A DNA stretch of 60,039 nucleotides from Desulfothermus sp964427155 (GCA_964427155.1 CAYRSC010000006.1:1-60039), one strand, 5' to 3'; positions 1 through 8,541 are shown, counted from the first letter of the stretch. Made by a program: numbers and translations. The notes: generated by a model not told the origin, from the letters alone.

Positions 1-150
1 GAAGGAGTAGAGATGGTGATGCCAGGAGACAATGCTCAGTTTGAGGTAGAGCTTATAGCGCCGATAGCGATGGAGAAGGGTTTGAGGTTTGCGATAAGAG
101 AAGGTGGTAGGACCGTTGGCGCAGGCGTAGTCTCTGAGATAATTGAATAG
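1..150 (+). CDS. tuf: Elongation factor Tu, C-terminal 49 residues (partial)
   Basis: The window opens inside this gene. The reading frame from base 1 gives the end of EF-Tu domain III: a VMPGD motif, a run ending in EKGLRFAIREGGRTVGAGVV, and the stop at 148-150. EF-Tu carries aminoacyl-tRNA to the ribosomal A site as a GTP complex. Its position directly before rpsJ is the usual bacterial str/S10 junction. The S10 ribosome binding site overlaps the tuf stop codon, so the two genes are probably co-transcribed. The GTPase domain lies outside the window. Confidence 0.95.
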   Translation, partial: EGVEMVMPGDNAQFEVELIAPIAMEKGLRFAIREGGRTVGAGVVSEIIE

Positions 151-160
151 GAGTTTTGAG

Positions 161-478
161 ATGGTGAATATGCAGAGTGATAGGATAAGAATAAAGTTGA
201 AGGCATATGACTATAGGATCTTAGATAAGGCTGTCCAGGAGATAGTGGAGTCTGCCCGCAATACAGGGGCAGCAGTAGCAGGTCCAATCCCCCTGCCAAC
301 AAAGATACACAAGATTACAGTAAATCGCTCTGTGCATGTGAATAAGAAATCCAGGGAGCAGTTTGAGATAAGGATACATAAGAGGCTGTTGGATATCCTG
401 GAACCAACACAGCAGACAGTAGATGCCCTGGGCAAGCTGAGTTTGCCTGCGGGGGTGGATGTAGAAATCAAGCTCTAA
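161..478 (+). CDS. rpsJ: 30S ribosomal protein S10
   Basis: A 105-residue S10. The core reads RIRIKLKAYDYRILD and later PIPLPTKIHKITVNRS, typical of the family, which sits in the 30S head and also serves as NusE in antitermination. A longer frame opens at a TTG at 143 inside tuf, but AGGAG at 149-153 points to the ATG at 161. A second ATG at 170 would leave a family-typical MQSDRI start and cannot be excluded. It is the first gene of the S10 cluster, 10 bp after tuf. Confidence 0.96.
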   Translation: MVNMQSDRIRIKLKAYDYRILDKAVQEIVESARNTGAAVAGPIPLPTKIHKITVNRSVHVNKKSREQFEIRIHKRLLDILEPTQQTVDALGKLSLPAGVDVEIKL

Positions 479-496
479 TATTGAGAGGGAGTGGAT

Positions 497-1126
497 ATGA
501 AGGGTTTAGGGTTAATAGGGAAAAAGCTGGGAATGACCACCATCTTTGCCAGGGATGGGAGTAAGGTTGCAGTTACGGTGTTAAAGGTGGGTCCATGTCC
601 TATTATTCAGATAAAGACAAAGGAGAAGGACGGCTATAGTGCGCTTCAATTGGGCTTTGAGACCCTGCCAGAGAGGAAGGTTAATAGACCCATGAGGGGA
701 CATCAGGTAAAGGCAGGGAAGGGCTTTTATAGACACCTTAAGGAGTTTCGCATAGACAAGGTGGACGATTATGAGTTAGGGCAGGAACTTACTGTGGATC
801 TCTTTAAGGTGGGCGAAAAGGTAAAGATAACCGGCAGGTCCAAGGGAAGGGGTTTTGCTGGAGTTATGAAGAGGTGGAATTTTGGTGGTTCCCCTGATTC
901 TCATGGCCATCATAAGGTCAATAGGGCCCCGGGTTCTATTGGACAATGTGCAGATCCCTCCCGGGTGTTTAAAGGTAAAAAGATGCCTGGAAGGATGGGA
1001 AATCAACAGGTCACCTATAAGAATATAGAGATTATGGATGTTAGAGAAGAGGATGGCCTTATATTGGTTAAAGGGCAGGTGCCAGGGGCAACAAATTCAA
1101 TAGTATTTATCCGTAAGCAGGGTTGA
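497..1126 (+). CDS. rplC: 50S ribosomal protein L3
   Basis: L3 of 209 residues, close to the usual 205-215. It starts MKGLGLIGKKLGMTTIF and contains the GRSKGRGFAGVMKRW and PGSIGQCADPSRVFKGKKMPG segments of the extended loop that reaches the peptidyl transferase region. A GTG at 491 is in frame but abuts the GAGAGGGA ribosome binding site, so the ATG at 497 is chosen. Its stop is 11 bp upstream of the chosen rplD start. Confidence 0.96.
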   Translation: MKGLGLIGKKLGMTTIFARDGSKVAVTVLKVGPCPIIQIKTKEKDGYSALQLGFETLPERKVNRPMRGHQVKAGKGFYRHLKEFRIDKVDDYELGQELTVDLFKVGEKVKITGRSKGRGFAGVMKRWNFGGSPDSHGHHKVNRAPGSIGQCADPSRVFKGKKMPGRMGNQQVTYKNIEIMDVREEDGLILVKGQVPGATNSIVFIRKQG

Positions 1127-1137
1127 GGTGGAAGGCG

Positions 1138-1758
1138 ATGACAGTGGTAAAGATATATGACATGCAAAAAAATGAGGTCGGAGAATTAGAACTCCCTGAG
1201 GAGATATTTGGGGTAGAGGTAAAGCCAGAACTCTTAAATTTTGTGGTAAAGGCCCATTTGGCCGCTAGGCGAGTGGGTACAGCAAGCGTGAAGACCAGGT
1301 CCACTATTAGGGGTGGAGGGAAAAAACCCTGGCGTCAGAAGGGAACTGGACGGGCCAGGGTGGGAAGTATCCGTTCTCCCCTCTGGAGGGGAGGTGCTGT
1401 AGCCCATGGACCCCGTCCCAGGGATTATTCTTTTAAGGTGAATAAGAAGATAAAAAGGCTTGCTCTTAAGATGGCCCTCTCTTCCAAGGTGAAAAATAAT
1501 GAACTCACTGTAATTGATAGAATAGAACTAGATACTCCCAAGACAAAGGAGTTTGTGAAGATAAAAGATGCCTTTGCCCTAAAAAAGTCCTTGATTGTTT
1601 TGCCTAAACAGGATAGAAACATCTCTCTTTCCACCAGGAATATTCCAGATGTGAAGTATATGTTGGATAAGGATATTAATGTCTATGATCTATTAAAGTA
1701 TGACACTGTGGTGCTTACCCCGGAAGTAATAGAAAACCTAAAGGAAAGGTTGGCATAG
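1138..1758 (+). CDS. rplD: 50S ribosomal protein L4
   Basis: L4 of 206 residues, with the conserved STIRGGGKKPWRQKGTGRAR segment whose extended loop lines the peptide exit tunnel. In E. coli L4 also represses the S10 operon; nothing here shows whether that holds. The open frame reaches back to a TTG overlapping the rplC stop, but the ATG at 1138 after a GAGGTGGAAG purine stretch gives the family-like start MTVVKIYD. Confidence 0.95.
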   Translation: MTVVKIYDMQKNEVGELELPEEIFGVEVKPELLNFVVKAHLAARRVGTASVKTRSTIRGGGKKPWRQKGTGRARVGSIRSPLWRGGAVAHGPRPRDYSFKVNKKIKRLALKMALSSKVKNNELTVIDRIELDTPKTKEFVKIKDAFALKKSLIVLPKQDRNISLSTRNIPDVKYMLDKDINVYDLLKYDTVVLTPEVIENLKERLA

Positions 1759-1760
1759 CC

Positions 1761-2051
1761 ATGGATTACACAAAGGTATTAATTAGGCCTCTGATTACTG
1801 AAAAGACCACCTTGCTTAAGGAAGTAGCAAATCAGGTGGTGTTTATTGTGGATAAGGGTGCCAATAAGATAGAGATAAAGAATGCGGTGGAGAAGGCCTT
1901 TAAGGTAAAGGTAGAAGATGTGAGGATTGTAAATAGAAAGATAAAGGTGAAGAAACGTTTTGGCAGGGTGGTAGGAAAGAAGAGTGGGTTTAAGAAGGCA
2001 TATGTAAAACTTTCACCTGGGGACAAAATAGAATTTTTTGAAGGTGTATAG
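1761..2051 (+). CDS. rplW: 50S ribosomal protein L23
   Basis: L23 of 96 residues, starting MDYTKVLIRPLITEKTTLL, the family signature. It forms part of the exit-tunnel rim where SRP and trigger factor dock. Only 2 bp separate it from rplD and from rplB, so translation of the three is probably coupled. Length is normal. Confidence 0.95.
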   Translation: MDYTKVLIRPLITEKTTLLKEVANQVVFIVDKGANKIEIKNAVEKAFKVKVEDVRIVNRKIKVKKRFGRVVGKKSGFKKAYVKLSPGDKIEFFEGV

Positions 2052-2053
2052 AT

Positions 2054-2878
2054 ATGGGTATAAGAGTATTAAAGCCAACTTCTCCGGGAAGACGGGGAAT
2101 GACCGTCTCTGATTTTTCAGAGATCACCAAGGATAGGCCAGAAAAGTCTCTGGTGGTGGGTCTTAAGCAGAGTTCAGGTAGGAACTGTTATGGGAGGATC
2201 ACCAGTCGGAGACGGGGGGGAGGCCATAAGAGAAAGTATAGGATAATTGATTTTAAGAGAAATAAGCTGGATATCCCCGCTAAGGTGGCAAGTATAGAAT
2301 ATGATCCCAATCGGAGTGCCCGGATCGCTCTCCTTCATTATGTGGATGGGGAAAAGAGATATATTATTGCCCCAAAGGATCTGAGTGTAGGGGATGTGAT
2401 TGTGGCCAGTATGAAGGCAGATATTAAGGTGGGCAATGCAATGCCCCTTTCCAGCATACCCAATGGGACCATTGTGCATAATATAGAACTCCATCCAGGA
2501 AGGGGGGGGCAGTTGTGTAGGGCCGCCGGTACTTATGCCCAGATAATAGATAAGGAAGAGAAATATACCCTCCTTCGTCTTCCCTCTGGGGAGATAAGAA
2601 AGGTCCTTTCCAGGTGTTTTGCCACCATTGGGCAGGTTGGGAATATAGAGCATGAGAATATCAAGATAGGTAAGGCAGGAAGGAACAGGTATTTAAACAA
2701 GAGGCCAAAGGTTCGCGGTGTTGCCATGAACCCCATTGATCATCCCCATGGGGGTGGAGAAGGGAAGACCTCAGGTGGAAGACATCCAGTTTCTCCGTGG
2801 GGCGTGCCCACAAAGGGCTATAAGACGAGAAAGAAGAAGAAGTATTCAGATAAGTTTATAGTAAAAAGAAGAAAATAA
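2054..2878 (+). CDS. rplB: 50S ribosomal protein L2
   Basis: L2 of 274 residues, a full-length primary rRNA-binding protein needed for subunit association and peptidyl transfer. The C-terminal region has the diagnostic VRGVAMNPIDHPHGGGEGKT segment containing the conserved histidine, followed by the usual basic tail ending in VKRRK. The start ATG at 2054 follows rplW by 2 bp. Confidence 0.97.
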   Translation: MGIRVLKPTSPGRRGMTVSDFSEITKDRPEKSLVVGLKQSSGRNCYGRITSRRRGGGHKRKYRIIDFKRNKLDIPAKVASIEYDPNRSARIALLHYVDGEKRYIIAPKDLSVGDVIVASMKADIKVGNAMPLSSIPNGTIVHNIELHPGRGGQLCRAAGTYAQIIDKEEKYTLLRLPSGEIRKVLSRCFATIGQVGNIEHENIKIGKAGRNRYLNKRPKVRGVAMNPIDHPHGGGEGKTSGGRHPVSPWGVPTKGYKTRKKKKYSDKFIVKRRK

Positions 2879-2896
2879 TTAGCGAGGTGCCTCATT

Positions 2897-3184
2897 ATGC
2901 CTAGATCACTGAAAAAAGGACCTTTTGTGGACGATCATCTACTGAAGAAGGTGATGAAGGCCAGGGAGACGAATGATAGGTCAGTTATAAAGACGTGGTC
3001 ACGAAGGTCCACTATTATTCCGGAGATGGTAGGGCTTACCTTTGCAGTCCATAATGGGAAGAAATTTATCCCGGTGTTTATCACAGAGAATATGGTGGGA
3101 CATAAGTTAGGAGAGTTTGCACCCACTAGGACATTCCATGGTCATGCTGGGGACAAGAAGAGTAAAGTTAAGGGTAAAAAGTAA
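2897..3184 (+). CDS. rpsS: 30S ribosomal protein S19
   Basis: S19 of 95 residues beginning MPRSLKKGPFVDDHL and carrying the TWSRRSTIIPEM and GHKLGEFAPTRTFHGH signatures. With S13 it forms the 30S head contact to the A-site tRNA and the A-site finger. An AGCGAGGTG stretch 8 bp upstream serves as ribosome binding site. Confidence 0.96.
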   Translation: MPRSLKKGPFVDDHLLKKVMKARETNDRSVIKTWSRRSTIIPEMVGLTFAVHNGKKFIPVFITENMVGHKLGEFAPTRTFHGHAGDKKSKVKGKK

Positions 3185-3195
3185 GAGGTTTTGTT

Positions 3196-3528
3196 ATGGA
3201 GGCAAAAGCAACATTAAAGTATGTGCGCATCTCTCCGCGAAAGGCCAGATTGGTGGCGAGGAATGTGAAGAACTTACCAGTGGAAGAGGCACTGAATGTG
3301 TTGAAATTTACGCCAAAGAAGGCCGCTAGGATTATCTATAAGGTTATGTATTCTGCCCTCGCAAATGCAGAACATAATTATTCCATGGATATTGATAGGT
3401 TGTATGTAAAGAACGTAGTTGTTAATGAAGGGCCTACCTGGAAGAGGATAAGGCCAAGGGCAATGGGAAGGGCGACCAGGATTTTAAAGAGGACAAGTCA
3501 TATAACAGTTATTCTTGATGAAGAGTAG
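3196..3528 (+). CDS. rplV: 50S ribosomal protein L22
   Basis: L22 of 110 residues. It starts MEAKATLKYVRISPRKARLV and ends in the PRAMGRATRILKRTSHITV beta-hairpin region that reaches into the exit tunnel near the macrolide site. Spacing to rpsS is 11 bp and to rpsC 11 bp. Confidence 0.96.
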   Translation: MEAKATLKYVRISPRKARLVARNVKNLPVEEALNVLKFTPKKAARIIYKVMYSALANAEHNYSMDIDRLYVKNVVVNEGPTWKRIRPRAMGRATRILKRTSHITVILDEE

Positions 3529-3539
3529 GAGGAAGGGCT

Positions 3540-4184
3540 TTGGGTCAAAAAGTACATCCATACGGCTTTAGGTTGGGGTATACCAAGAACTGGCTTTCCA
3601 GGTGGTATAGCAAAAAGGATTATTCCCGATTTGTTTACGAGGACAAGCAGATAAGAAAATTTATCAAGCAGAGGCTCTATCACGCCGGGATTTCTAAGAT
3701 AGAGATTGAGAGGGCGGCGGATAGGGTAAAGGTGATTATTCATACTGCCAGACCAGGGATCATAATTGGGAGAAAGGGTGTAGAGATAGAAAAGTTGAGG
3801 AATGAGGTGAGAAAGAGGTTTCCTGGGGATTTTGTCATTGAGGTGGTAGAGGTGAGGAGGCCGGAGATAGACGCCCAGTTGGTGGCAGAGAATGTTGCGC
3901 TTCAGTTAGAGAGGAGGGTGGCCTTTAGGAGGGCCATGAAGAGGTCTATTAGTTTGGCCTTGAAGTTTGGAGCTAAGGGGATAAAGATAGCCTGTTCAGG
4001 TAGATTGGGGGGAGCCGAGATAGCGAGAACAGAGTGGTTTAGAGAGGGGAGGGTCCCTCTACATACTTTACGGGCGGATATAGATTATGGGTTCGCCACT
4101 GCCCTTACTACCTATGGGATTATTGGGGTGAAGGTGTGGATATTTAAGGGAGAAATTTTAGATGAGGTAAGGACAGATGCTTAG
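3540..4184 (+). CDS. rpsC: 30S ribosomal protein S3
   Basis: S3 of 214 residues with an N-terminal GQKVHPYGFRLG start, a KH domain carrying IIIGRKGVEIEKL around residue 75, and the C-terminal GRLGGAEIARTEW motif. It lines the mRNA entry site. The start codon is TTG at 3540, fixed by the conserved N-terminus and a GGAGGAAGG ribosome binding site. Its end overlaps rplP by 8 bp. Confidence 0.96.
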   Translation: MGQKVHPYGFRLGYTKNWLSRWYSKKDYSRFVYEDKQIRKFIKQRLYHAGISKIEIERAADRVKVIIHTARPGIIIGRKGVEIEKLRNEVRKRFPGDFVIEVVEVRRPEIDAQLVAENVALQLERRVAFRRAMKRSISLALKFGAKGIKIACSGRLGGAEIARTEWFREGRVPLHTLRADIDYGFATALTTYGIIGVKVWIFKGEILDEVRTDA

Positions 4185-4587
4185 TCCAAAGAGAGTGAAA
4201 TACAGGAAACAACATCGCGGATTTACCAGGGGAAAGGCCTATAGGGGTTGTAGGGTCTCATTTGGAGATGTAGGACTCAAGGCCTTGGAGCATGGAAGAC
4301 TTACTGCCCAGCAGATAGAGGCTGCTCGTGTTGCCATAATGAGGTATCTAAAGCGTGGTGGAAAGGTCTTTATTAGGGTATTTCCTGATAAACCAGTGAC
4401 TGAAAAGCCCGCAGAGACCAGGATGGGTAAAGGAAAGGGATCTCCTTCTGGATGGGTGGCCCTGGTAAAGCCGGGAAGGATAATATTTGAGGTAGCGGGA
4501 GTAGATATAGAAAAGGCAAAGGGCGCGCTCATTAGGGCTTCTTATAAATTACCCATCAAGACTAAATTAGAAGAAAAGGGGATTTAG
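4177..4587 (+). CDS. rplP: 50S ribosomal protein L16
   Basis: L16 of 136 residues, starting MLSPKRVKYRKQHRG and containing the conserved PDKPVTEKPAETRMGKGKG block around the E. coli Arg81 region that binds tRNA near the A site. It begins inside the end of rpsC, consistent with translational coupling. Confidence 0.96.
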   Translation: MLSPKRVKYRKQHRGFTRGKAYRGCRVSFGDVGLKALEHGRLTAQQIEAARVAIMRYLKRGGKVFIRVFPDKPVTEKPAETRMGKGKGSPSGWVALVKPGRIIFEVAGVDIEKAKGALIRASYKLPIKTKLEEKGI

Positions 4588-4590
4588 CCT

Positions 4591-4812
4591 ATGGAAGCGG
4601 CCAAATTACGGGAGATGAGCTATCAGGAGTTGCAGAAGAAGTTGGCAGAGTTTCGGGAAGAGCTTTTTAATTTGAGGTTTCAGCATTCAATTGGACAGTT
4701 AAAGAATACTGCGCGGATTCCATATGTAAAGAGGACCATAGCCAGGATATTAACCATAATGCGGGAAAAGCAATTGGAGTTGGAGAATGGAAGGAGCAAA
4801 GAAGACAAGTAA
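4591..4812 (+). CDS. rpmC: 50S ribosomal protein L29
   Basis: L29 of 73 residues, a small two-helix protein near the tunnel exit. The signature LREMSYQELQKKLAEFREELFNLRFQ type sequence fills the first half. It starts 3 bp after rplP, and its last 26 bp overlap the start of rpsQ. Confidence 0.94.
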   Translation: MEAAKLREMSYQELQKKLAEFREELFNLRFQHSIGQLKNTARIPYVKRTIARILTIMREKQLELENGRSKEDK

Positions 4813-5062
4813 ACAGAGGAATAGGAAGGTCTTGACTGGTTATGTGGTGAGTGACAAGCCAGAGAAGACCATTGTGGTCTTATGTGAGACCATGATAAAG
4901 CATCCTCTCTATAAGAAGTATATAAGAAAGAGAAAGAAGTTTATGGCCCATGATCCCCGCAATGAATGTGGGGTGGGGGATAAGGTCCAGATAATTGAGA
5001 GCAGACCTCTAAGCAGGAGAAAGCGCTGGAGACTCCTTAAGATCTTGGAAAAAGCCGTTTAG
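4787..5062 (+). CDS. rpsQ: 30S ribosomal protein S17
   Basis: S17 of 91 residues, an OB-fold 16S rRNA binder. It shows GYVVSDKPEKTIVV and the VGDKVQIIESRPLSRRKRW motif. The start is placed at the ATG at 4787 inside rpmC; a GGAG repeat just upstream gives acceptable spacing and the extra N-terminal lysines are common in the family. There is no later in-frame ATG before the conserved core. Confidence 0.94.
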   Translation: MEGAKKTSKQRNRKVLTGYVVSDKPEKTIVVLCETMIKHPLYKKYIRKRKKFMAHDPRNECGVGDKVQIIESRPLSRRKRWRLLKILEKAV

Positions 5063-5075
5063 GAGGACCAAAGAG

Positions 5076-5444
5076 ATGATCCAGGTAGAAAGCAAGTTAG
5101 ATGTGGCAGATAACTCTGGTGCAAAGGTTGTAAAGTGTATAAAGGTGATTGGTGGGAGCCGGAAGAGATACGCCAGTATTGGCGATATAATTGTGGTCTC
5201 AGTACAGGAGGCCATGCCCCATTCAAAGGTAAAGAAGGGGGAGATTTATAGGGCTGTGGTGGTCAGGACCAGAAAAGAGATAGGAAGGCCTAATGGCTCT
5301 TACATAAAATTTGATAGCAATTCTGCTGTGCTCTTAAATAAAAATATGGAACCCATTGGGACCCGTATTTTTGGTCCTGTGGCGAGGGAACTTAGGGAAA
5401 AGAGGTTTATGAGGATTGTTTCTCTGGCTCCAGAAGTACTATAG
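5076..5444 (+). CDS. rplN: 50S ribosomal protein L14
   Basis: L14 of exactly the canonical 122 residues. Begins MIQVESKLDVADNSGAK and contains the GDIIVVSVQEA and PIGTRIFGPVARELR signatures. It sits at the subunit interface in the 50S. It opens the spc part of the fused operon, with no visible promoter or terminator before it. Confidence 0.97.
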   Translation: MIQVESKLDVADNSGAKVVKCIKVIGGSRKRYASIGDIIVVSVQEAMPHSKVKKGEIYRAVVVRTRKEIGRPNGSYIKFDSNSAVLLNKNMEPIGTRIFGPVARELREKRFMRIVSLAPEVL

Positions 5445-5456
5445 AGGTAATGGGTT

Positions 5457-5783
5457 ATGATGAAAAAGTATAGGATAAAGGTAAATGATAAGGTAATGGT
5501 AATTGCAGGAAAGGATAAGGGAAAGGTTGGAACAGTAAAGAAGATTATTAGGAAGAGTGATAGGGTAATAGTGGACCAGATAAACAAGGTAAAACGTCAC
5601 ATGAAGGGCAATCCCTATACTGGTCAGGCAGGGGGTATTGTAGAGAAAGAGGCGCCGCTTCATATTTCCAATGTGGCCCTGTTTTGTGAGGCATGTGCAA
5701 GGCCTACCCGCGTGGGGTACAAGTTTACTGAAGATGGTAAGAAAGTGAGATACTGCAAGAAATGTAAAGAGATGTTGGATTAA
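5457..5783 (+). CDS. rplX: 50S ribosomal protein L24
   Basis: L24 of 108 residues with an N-terminal KOW motif (VMVIAGKDKGKVGTVKKI). The C-terminal third has CEAC followed about 25 residues later by CKKC, a spacing that could bind zinc, though this is not needed in all L24. Two consecutive ATG codons (5457 and 5460) are possible starts. Confidence 0.95.
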   Translation: MMKKYRIKVNDKVMVIAGKDKGKVGTVKKIIRKSDRVIVDQINKVKRHMKGNPYTGQAGGIVEKEAPLHISNVALFCEACARPTRVGYKFTEDGKKVRYCKKCKEMLD

Positions 5784-5799
5784 AAAGAAGGGTGCGACC

Positions 5800-6339
5800 A
5801 TGAACCGTTTAGAGAAGATATATAAGGAAAAAGTAGTACCAAAATTGGTAGAAGAGTTTGGTTATAAGAGTGTAATGGAAGTCCCTAAGATAAAATTTAT
5901 TTCCCTCAACATGGGACTGGGGGAAGGAAGTCAGGATAACAAGCTCATCCAGGACGGGATAAAGGAGCTTACCCTTATTGCAGGACAAAAAGCGGTACCT
6001 ACCCGGGCAAAAAAGTCTATAGCTGCCTTTAAGGTGAGACAGGGAATGCCTGTGGGTGTAAGGGTTACCCTCAGGCGGGAGAGGATGTGGGCATTTTTAG
6101 ATAAGCTCTTAAATTTTGCCATTCCCAGGATAAGGGATTTTAGAGGAATCCCTGATAGAGGATTTGATGGGAGGGGTAATTTTACTTTGGGTATAAGGGA
6201 ACATACCATATTCCCGGATCTCCCTCTTGATATGGTGGACAGGGTGAAGGGAATGAATATCACCATAGTTACCTCGGCCAGGACAGATAAGGAGGGGAAG
6301 TCCTTATTGAAACATCTGGGAATGCCTTTTGTGAAATAA
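5800..6339 (+). CDS. rplE: 50S ribosomal protein L5
   Basis: L5 of the canonical 179 residues, a 5S rRNA-binding protein of the central protuberance. It has GQKAVPTRAKKSIAAFKVR, VTLRRERMWAFLDKL and IPRIRDFRG blocks in the expected order. The stop is 11 bp from the TTG of rpsN. Confidence 0.96.
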   Translation: MNRLEKIYKEKVVPKLVEEFGYKSVMEVPKIKFISLNMGLGEGSQDNKLIQDGIKELTLIAGQKAVPTRAKKSIAAFKVRQGMPVGVRVTLRRERMWAFLDKLLNFAIPRIRDFRGIPDRGFDGRGNFTLGIREHTIFPDLPLDMVDRVKGMNITIVTSARTDKEGKSLLKHLGMPFVK

Positions 6340-6350
6340 AGGAGGAGACA

Positions 6351-6536
6351 TTGGCTAGAAAGGCTTTAATGGTAAAGGCTCAAAAGGAGCCAAAGTTCAA
6401 GGTGAGGAAATATAATAGGTGCCCGTTGTGTGGGAGGCCCAGGGCATTTTTGAGAAAATTTGGAGTATGCAGGATATGTTTTAGGACAATGGCATTGTCA
6501 GGTGAGTTGCCAGGTGTTCGCAAATCTAGTTGGTAA
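6351..6536 (+). CDS. rpsN: 30S ribosomal protein S14, zinc-binding short type
   Basis: S14 of 61 residues, the short (type Z) form. Two zinc-ligand pairs are visible, CPLC at residues 24-27 and CRIC near residue 40. The start is TTG at 6351, preceded by GGAGGAG, and the MARKALMVKAQKEPKF N-terminus fits the family. Zinc-dependent paralogues are often replaced by Cys-free copies under zinc starvation; none is seen here. Confidence 0.95.
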   Translation: MARKALMVKAQKEPKFKVRKYNRCPLCGRPRAFLRKFGVCRICFRTMALSGELPGVRKSSW

Positions 6537-6561
6537 GACGAAAGGGTAAGGAGAGAGGGAT

Positions 6562-6945
6562 ATGGCGATAACAGATCCAATTGCCGATATGCTCACCAGG
6601 ATAAGGAACGCCCATATGGCACTTCATAAAGAGGTAAAGATTCCTGCCTCCAAGATGAAGAAGGCCATTTTGGATATTCTAAAGAGAGAGGGCTATATAG
6701 ATAGATATGAGGATGAAGGGCGTGATCTGAAGGTCTATTTAAAGTATGTGAAGGGCAAACCCGCTATTACGGAGTTGCAGAAGATAAGTAAACCAGGACG
6801 AAGGATATATGTGGGGGTGGATGATATCCCTCGCGTACAGAATGGACTGGGGATATGTATCCTCTCCACCTCCAAGGGAGTATTGGAGGGGAAGGAGGCC
6901 AAGAGGTTAAATGTGGGTGGTGAGCTTATATGTCAAATTTGGTAG
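6562..6945 (+). CDS. rpsH: 30S ribosomal protein S8
   Basis: S8 of 127 residues beginning MAITDPIADMLTRIRNAHMA, ending with the GLGICILSTSKGVLEGKEA and GGELICQIW motifs. It binds the central domain of 16S rRNA. In E. coli it is the feedback repressor of the spc operon; no comparable mRNA site was identified by eye. Confidence 0.96.
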   Translation: MAITDPIADMLTRIRNAHMALHKEVKIPASKMKKAILDILKREGYIDRYEDEGRDLKVYLKYVKGKPAITELQKISKPGRRIYVGVDDIPRVQNGLGICILSTSKGVLEGKEAKRLNVGGELICQIW

Positions 6946-6957
6946 GGTGGTGAGAAG

Positions 6958-7494
6958 ATGTCTAGGATAGGGAAATTGCCGATAAAGATACCAGAGAAGG
7001 TCAGTGTGGAGTTTAAGGAGGAAGAGATAGAGGTAAAGGGTCCTAAGGGAGTTATAGTACTCTCCCAGCATCCCCTGGTGAGATATGAAGTGGAAGGGGA
7101 TGTAATATATGTGAAGAGGGTGGATGATTCTAGGAAGGCGCGGGAACAGCATGGACTGAGAAGGACCTTACTCCACAATGCCATTGTGGGGGTGAGCACA
7201 GGTTTTGAGAAAGGTCTTGAGGTGATAGGTGTTGGGTATAAAGTGGAACTCAAGGGTAAAAAGATTGTGCTCAATGTGGGTTATTCAAATCCAAAGGAAT
7301 ATCCTCTTCCAGAGGGCATAAATGCCAGGGTTGAGGGAAATAAGATATTTGTCTCTGGGATAGATAAACAGCTGGTGGGAGAGGTGGCCGCTCAAATAAG
7401 GAGAATAAGGCCCCCTGAACCTTATAAGGGTAAGGGGATTAAATATATTGGTGAGGTTATTCTGCGTAAGGCCGGAAAATCTGCTAAGAAATAA
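6958..7494 (+). CDS. rplF: 50S ribosomal protein L6
   Basis: L6 of 178 residues, two similar alpha/beta domains. Starts MSRIGKLPIKIPEKV and has the PEPYKGKGIKYIGE signature near the C-terminus, which contacts the sarcin-ricin region. Starts 12 bp after rpsH. Confidence 0.96.
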   Translation: MSRIGKLPIKIPEKVSVEFKEEEIEVKGPKGVIVLSQHPLVRYEVEGDVIYVKRVDDSRKAREQHGLRRTLLHNAIVGVSTGFEKGLEVIGVGYKVELKGKKIVLNVGYSNPKEYPLPEGINARVEGNKIFVSGIDKQLVGEVAAQIRRIRPPEPYKGKGIKYIGEVILRKAGKSAKK

Positions 7495-7505
7495 AGGTGT
7501 TGGAT

Positions 7506-7856
7506 ATGAAGCTCACAAGAAATGAGGCGAGAAAAAAGAGAAAGATAAGGATTAGAAAAAAGGTCTTTGGGACCCCAGAGAGGCCCAGGCTGGTGGTCTT
7601 TAGGTCTAATCGTCATATCTATGCCCAGATAGTGGATGATATAAAGGGACATACGCTGGTGGCCTATTCTTCTTTGAATCTAGGGAAGGATGTTACCCTT
7701 ACTAAGGAGATTGCAAGAAAGGTGGGTATGGAGTTGGCCAGACTGGCCCTGGATAGGGATATAGACAAGGTGGTGTTTGACAGGAATGGTTATCTCTATC
7801 ATGGAAGGGTAAAGGCTCTGGCAGATGGCGCCAGGGAAGGGGGACTAAAATTTTAA
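7506..7856 (+). CDS. rplR: 50S ribosomal protein L18
   Basis: L18 of 116 residues, 5S rRNA-binding. It shows the PRLVVFRSNRHIYAQIVDD core and the DRNGYLYHGRVKALADGAREGGLKF end. A GTG at 7497 is in frame, but AAGGTG at 7495-7500 is a good ribosome binding site for the ATG at 7506, which also gives the family-typical start. Confidence 0.95.
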   Translation: MKLTRNEARKKRKIRIRKKVFGTPERPRLVVFRSNRHIYAQIVDDIKGHTLVAYSSLNLGKDVTLTKEIARKVGMELARLALDRDIDKVVFDRNGYLYHGRVKALADGAREGGLKF

Positions 7857-7868
7857 TTGGGGTGAGAC

Positions 7869-8357
7869 ATGAGTGGAATAAATGAATTGGGATTAATAGA
7901 GAAGATAGTTCACTTAAATAGGGTTTCCAAGGTAGTTAAGGGAGGGAAGAATTTTAAGTTCACCGCCTTAGTAGTGGTTGGAGATGGGAAGGGAAAGGTA
8001 GGATATGGTTATGGAAAGGCCAATCAGGTACCTGATGCCATTGTGAAGGCCACAGAGAGGGCGAAGAAGAATATGATTGAGGTCCCTATGATAGATGGGA
8101 CCATCCCTTATGAGGTGATAGGGGAATTTGGTGCTGCCAGGGTCCTTTTGAAGCCAGCGGTAAAGGGGACTGGAATTATTGCAGGAGGTCCAGTGAGGGC
8201 CATAATGGAGGCTGCGGGGATTACTGATATCTTGAGCAAGGCCATTGGTTCTCGCAATCCTATAAATGTGATAAAGGCCACCATGGTGGGTATTTCCATG
8301 TTGAGGTCCCCAGAGGAGGTTTCCGAGATAAGGGGAATGGAACTTTCAATCTCATAG
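7869..8357 (+). CDS. rpsE: 30S ribosomal protein S5
   Basis: S5 of 162 residues with an N-terminal dsRNA-binding-like domain (KVVKGGKNFKFTALVVVGDG) and the GTGIIAGGPVRAIMEAAGI motif in the C-terminal domain. It contributes to decoding accuracy and mRNA unwinding at the entry pore. 12 bp follow rplR. Confidence 0.96.
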   Translation: MSGINELGLIEKIVHLNRVSKVVKGGKNFKFTALVVVGDGKGKVGYGYGKANQVPDAIVKATERAKKNMIEVPMIDGTIPYEVIGEFGAARVLLKPAVKGTGIIAGGPVRAIMEAAGITDILSKAIGSRNPINVIKATMVGISMLRSPEEVSEIRGMELSIS

Positions 8358-8370
8358 GGAGAGGGTGGTG

Positions 8371-8541
8371 ATGAAGGTAAAGTTAGTAAGAAGTTATTAT
8401 GGGAGGACTCCCAATCAGCGGAGGAATTTAGATGCCCTGGGGCTTAGGAAGATAAATCAAGTAAAAGAGCTCCCAGATCATCCCACTATTTGGGGAAAGA
8501 TAAATAAGGTAAAACACTTGGTTGAGGTGATTGAGAGATGA
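8371..8541 (+). CDS. rpmD: 50S ribosomal protein L30
   Basis: A 56-codon gene between rpsE and rplO. It translates to MKVKLVRSYYGRTPNQRRN followed by a DALGLRKINQV segment, the L30 signature. The start ATG at 8371 follows a GGGAGAGGGTGG ribosome binding stretch. The TGA overlaps the rplO ATG (ATGA at 8538-8541). Gene content and order match the spc operon. Confidence 0.95.
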   Translation: MKVKLVRSYYGRTPNQRRNLDALGLRKINQVKELPDHPTIWGKINKVKHLVEVIER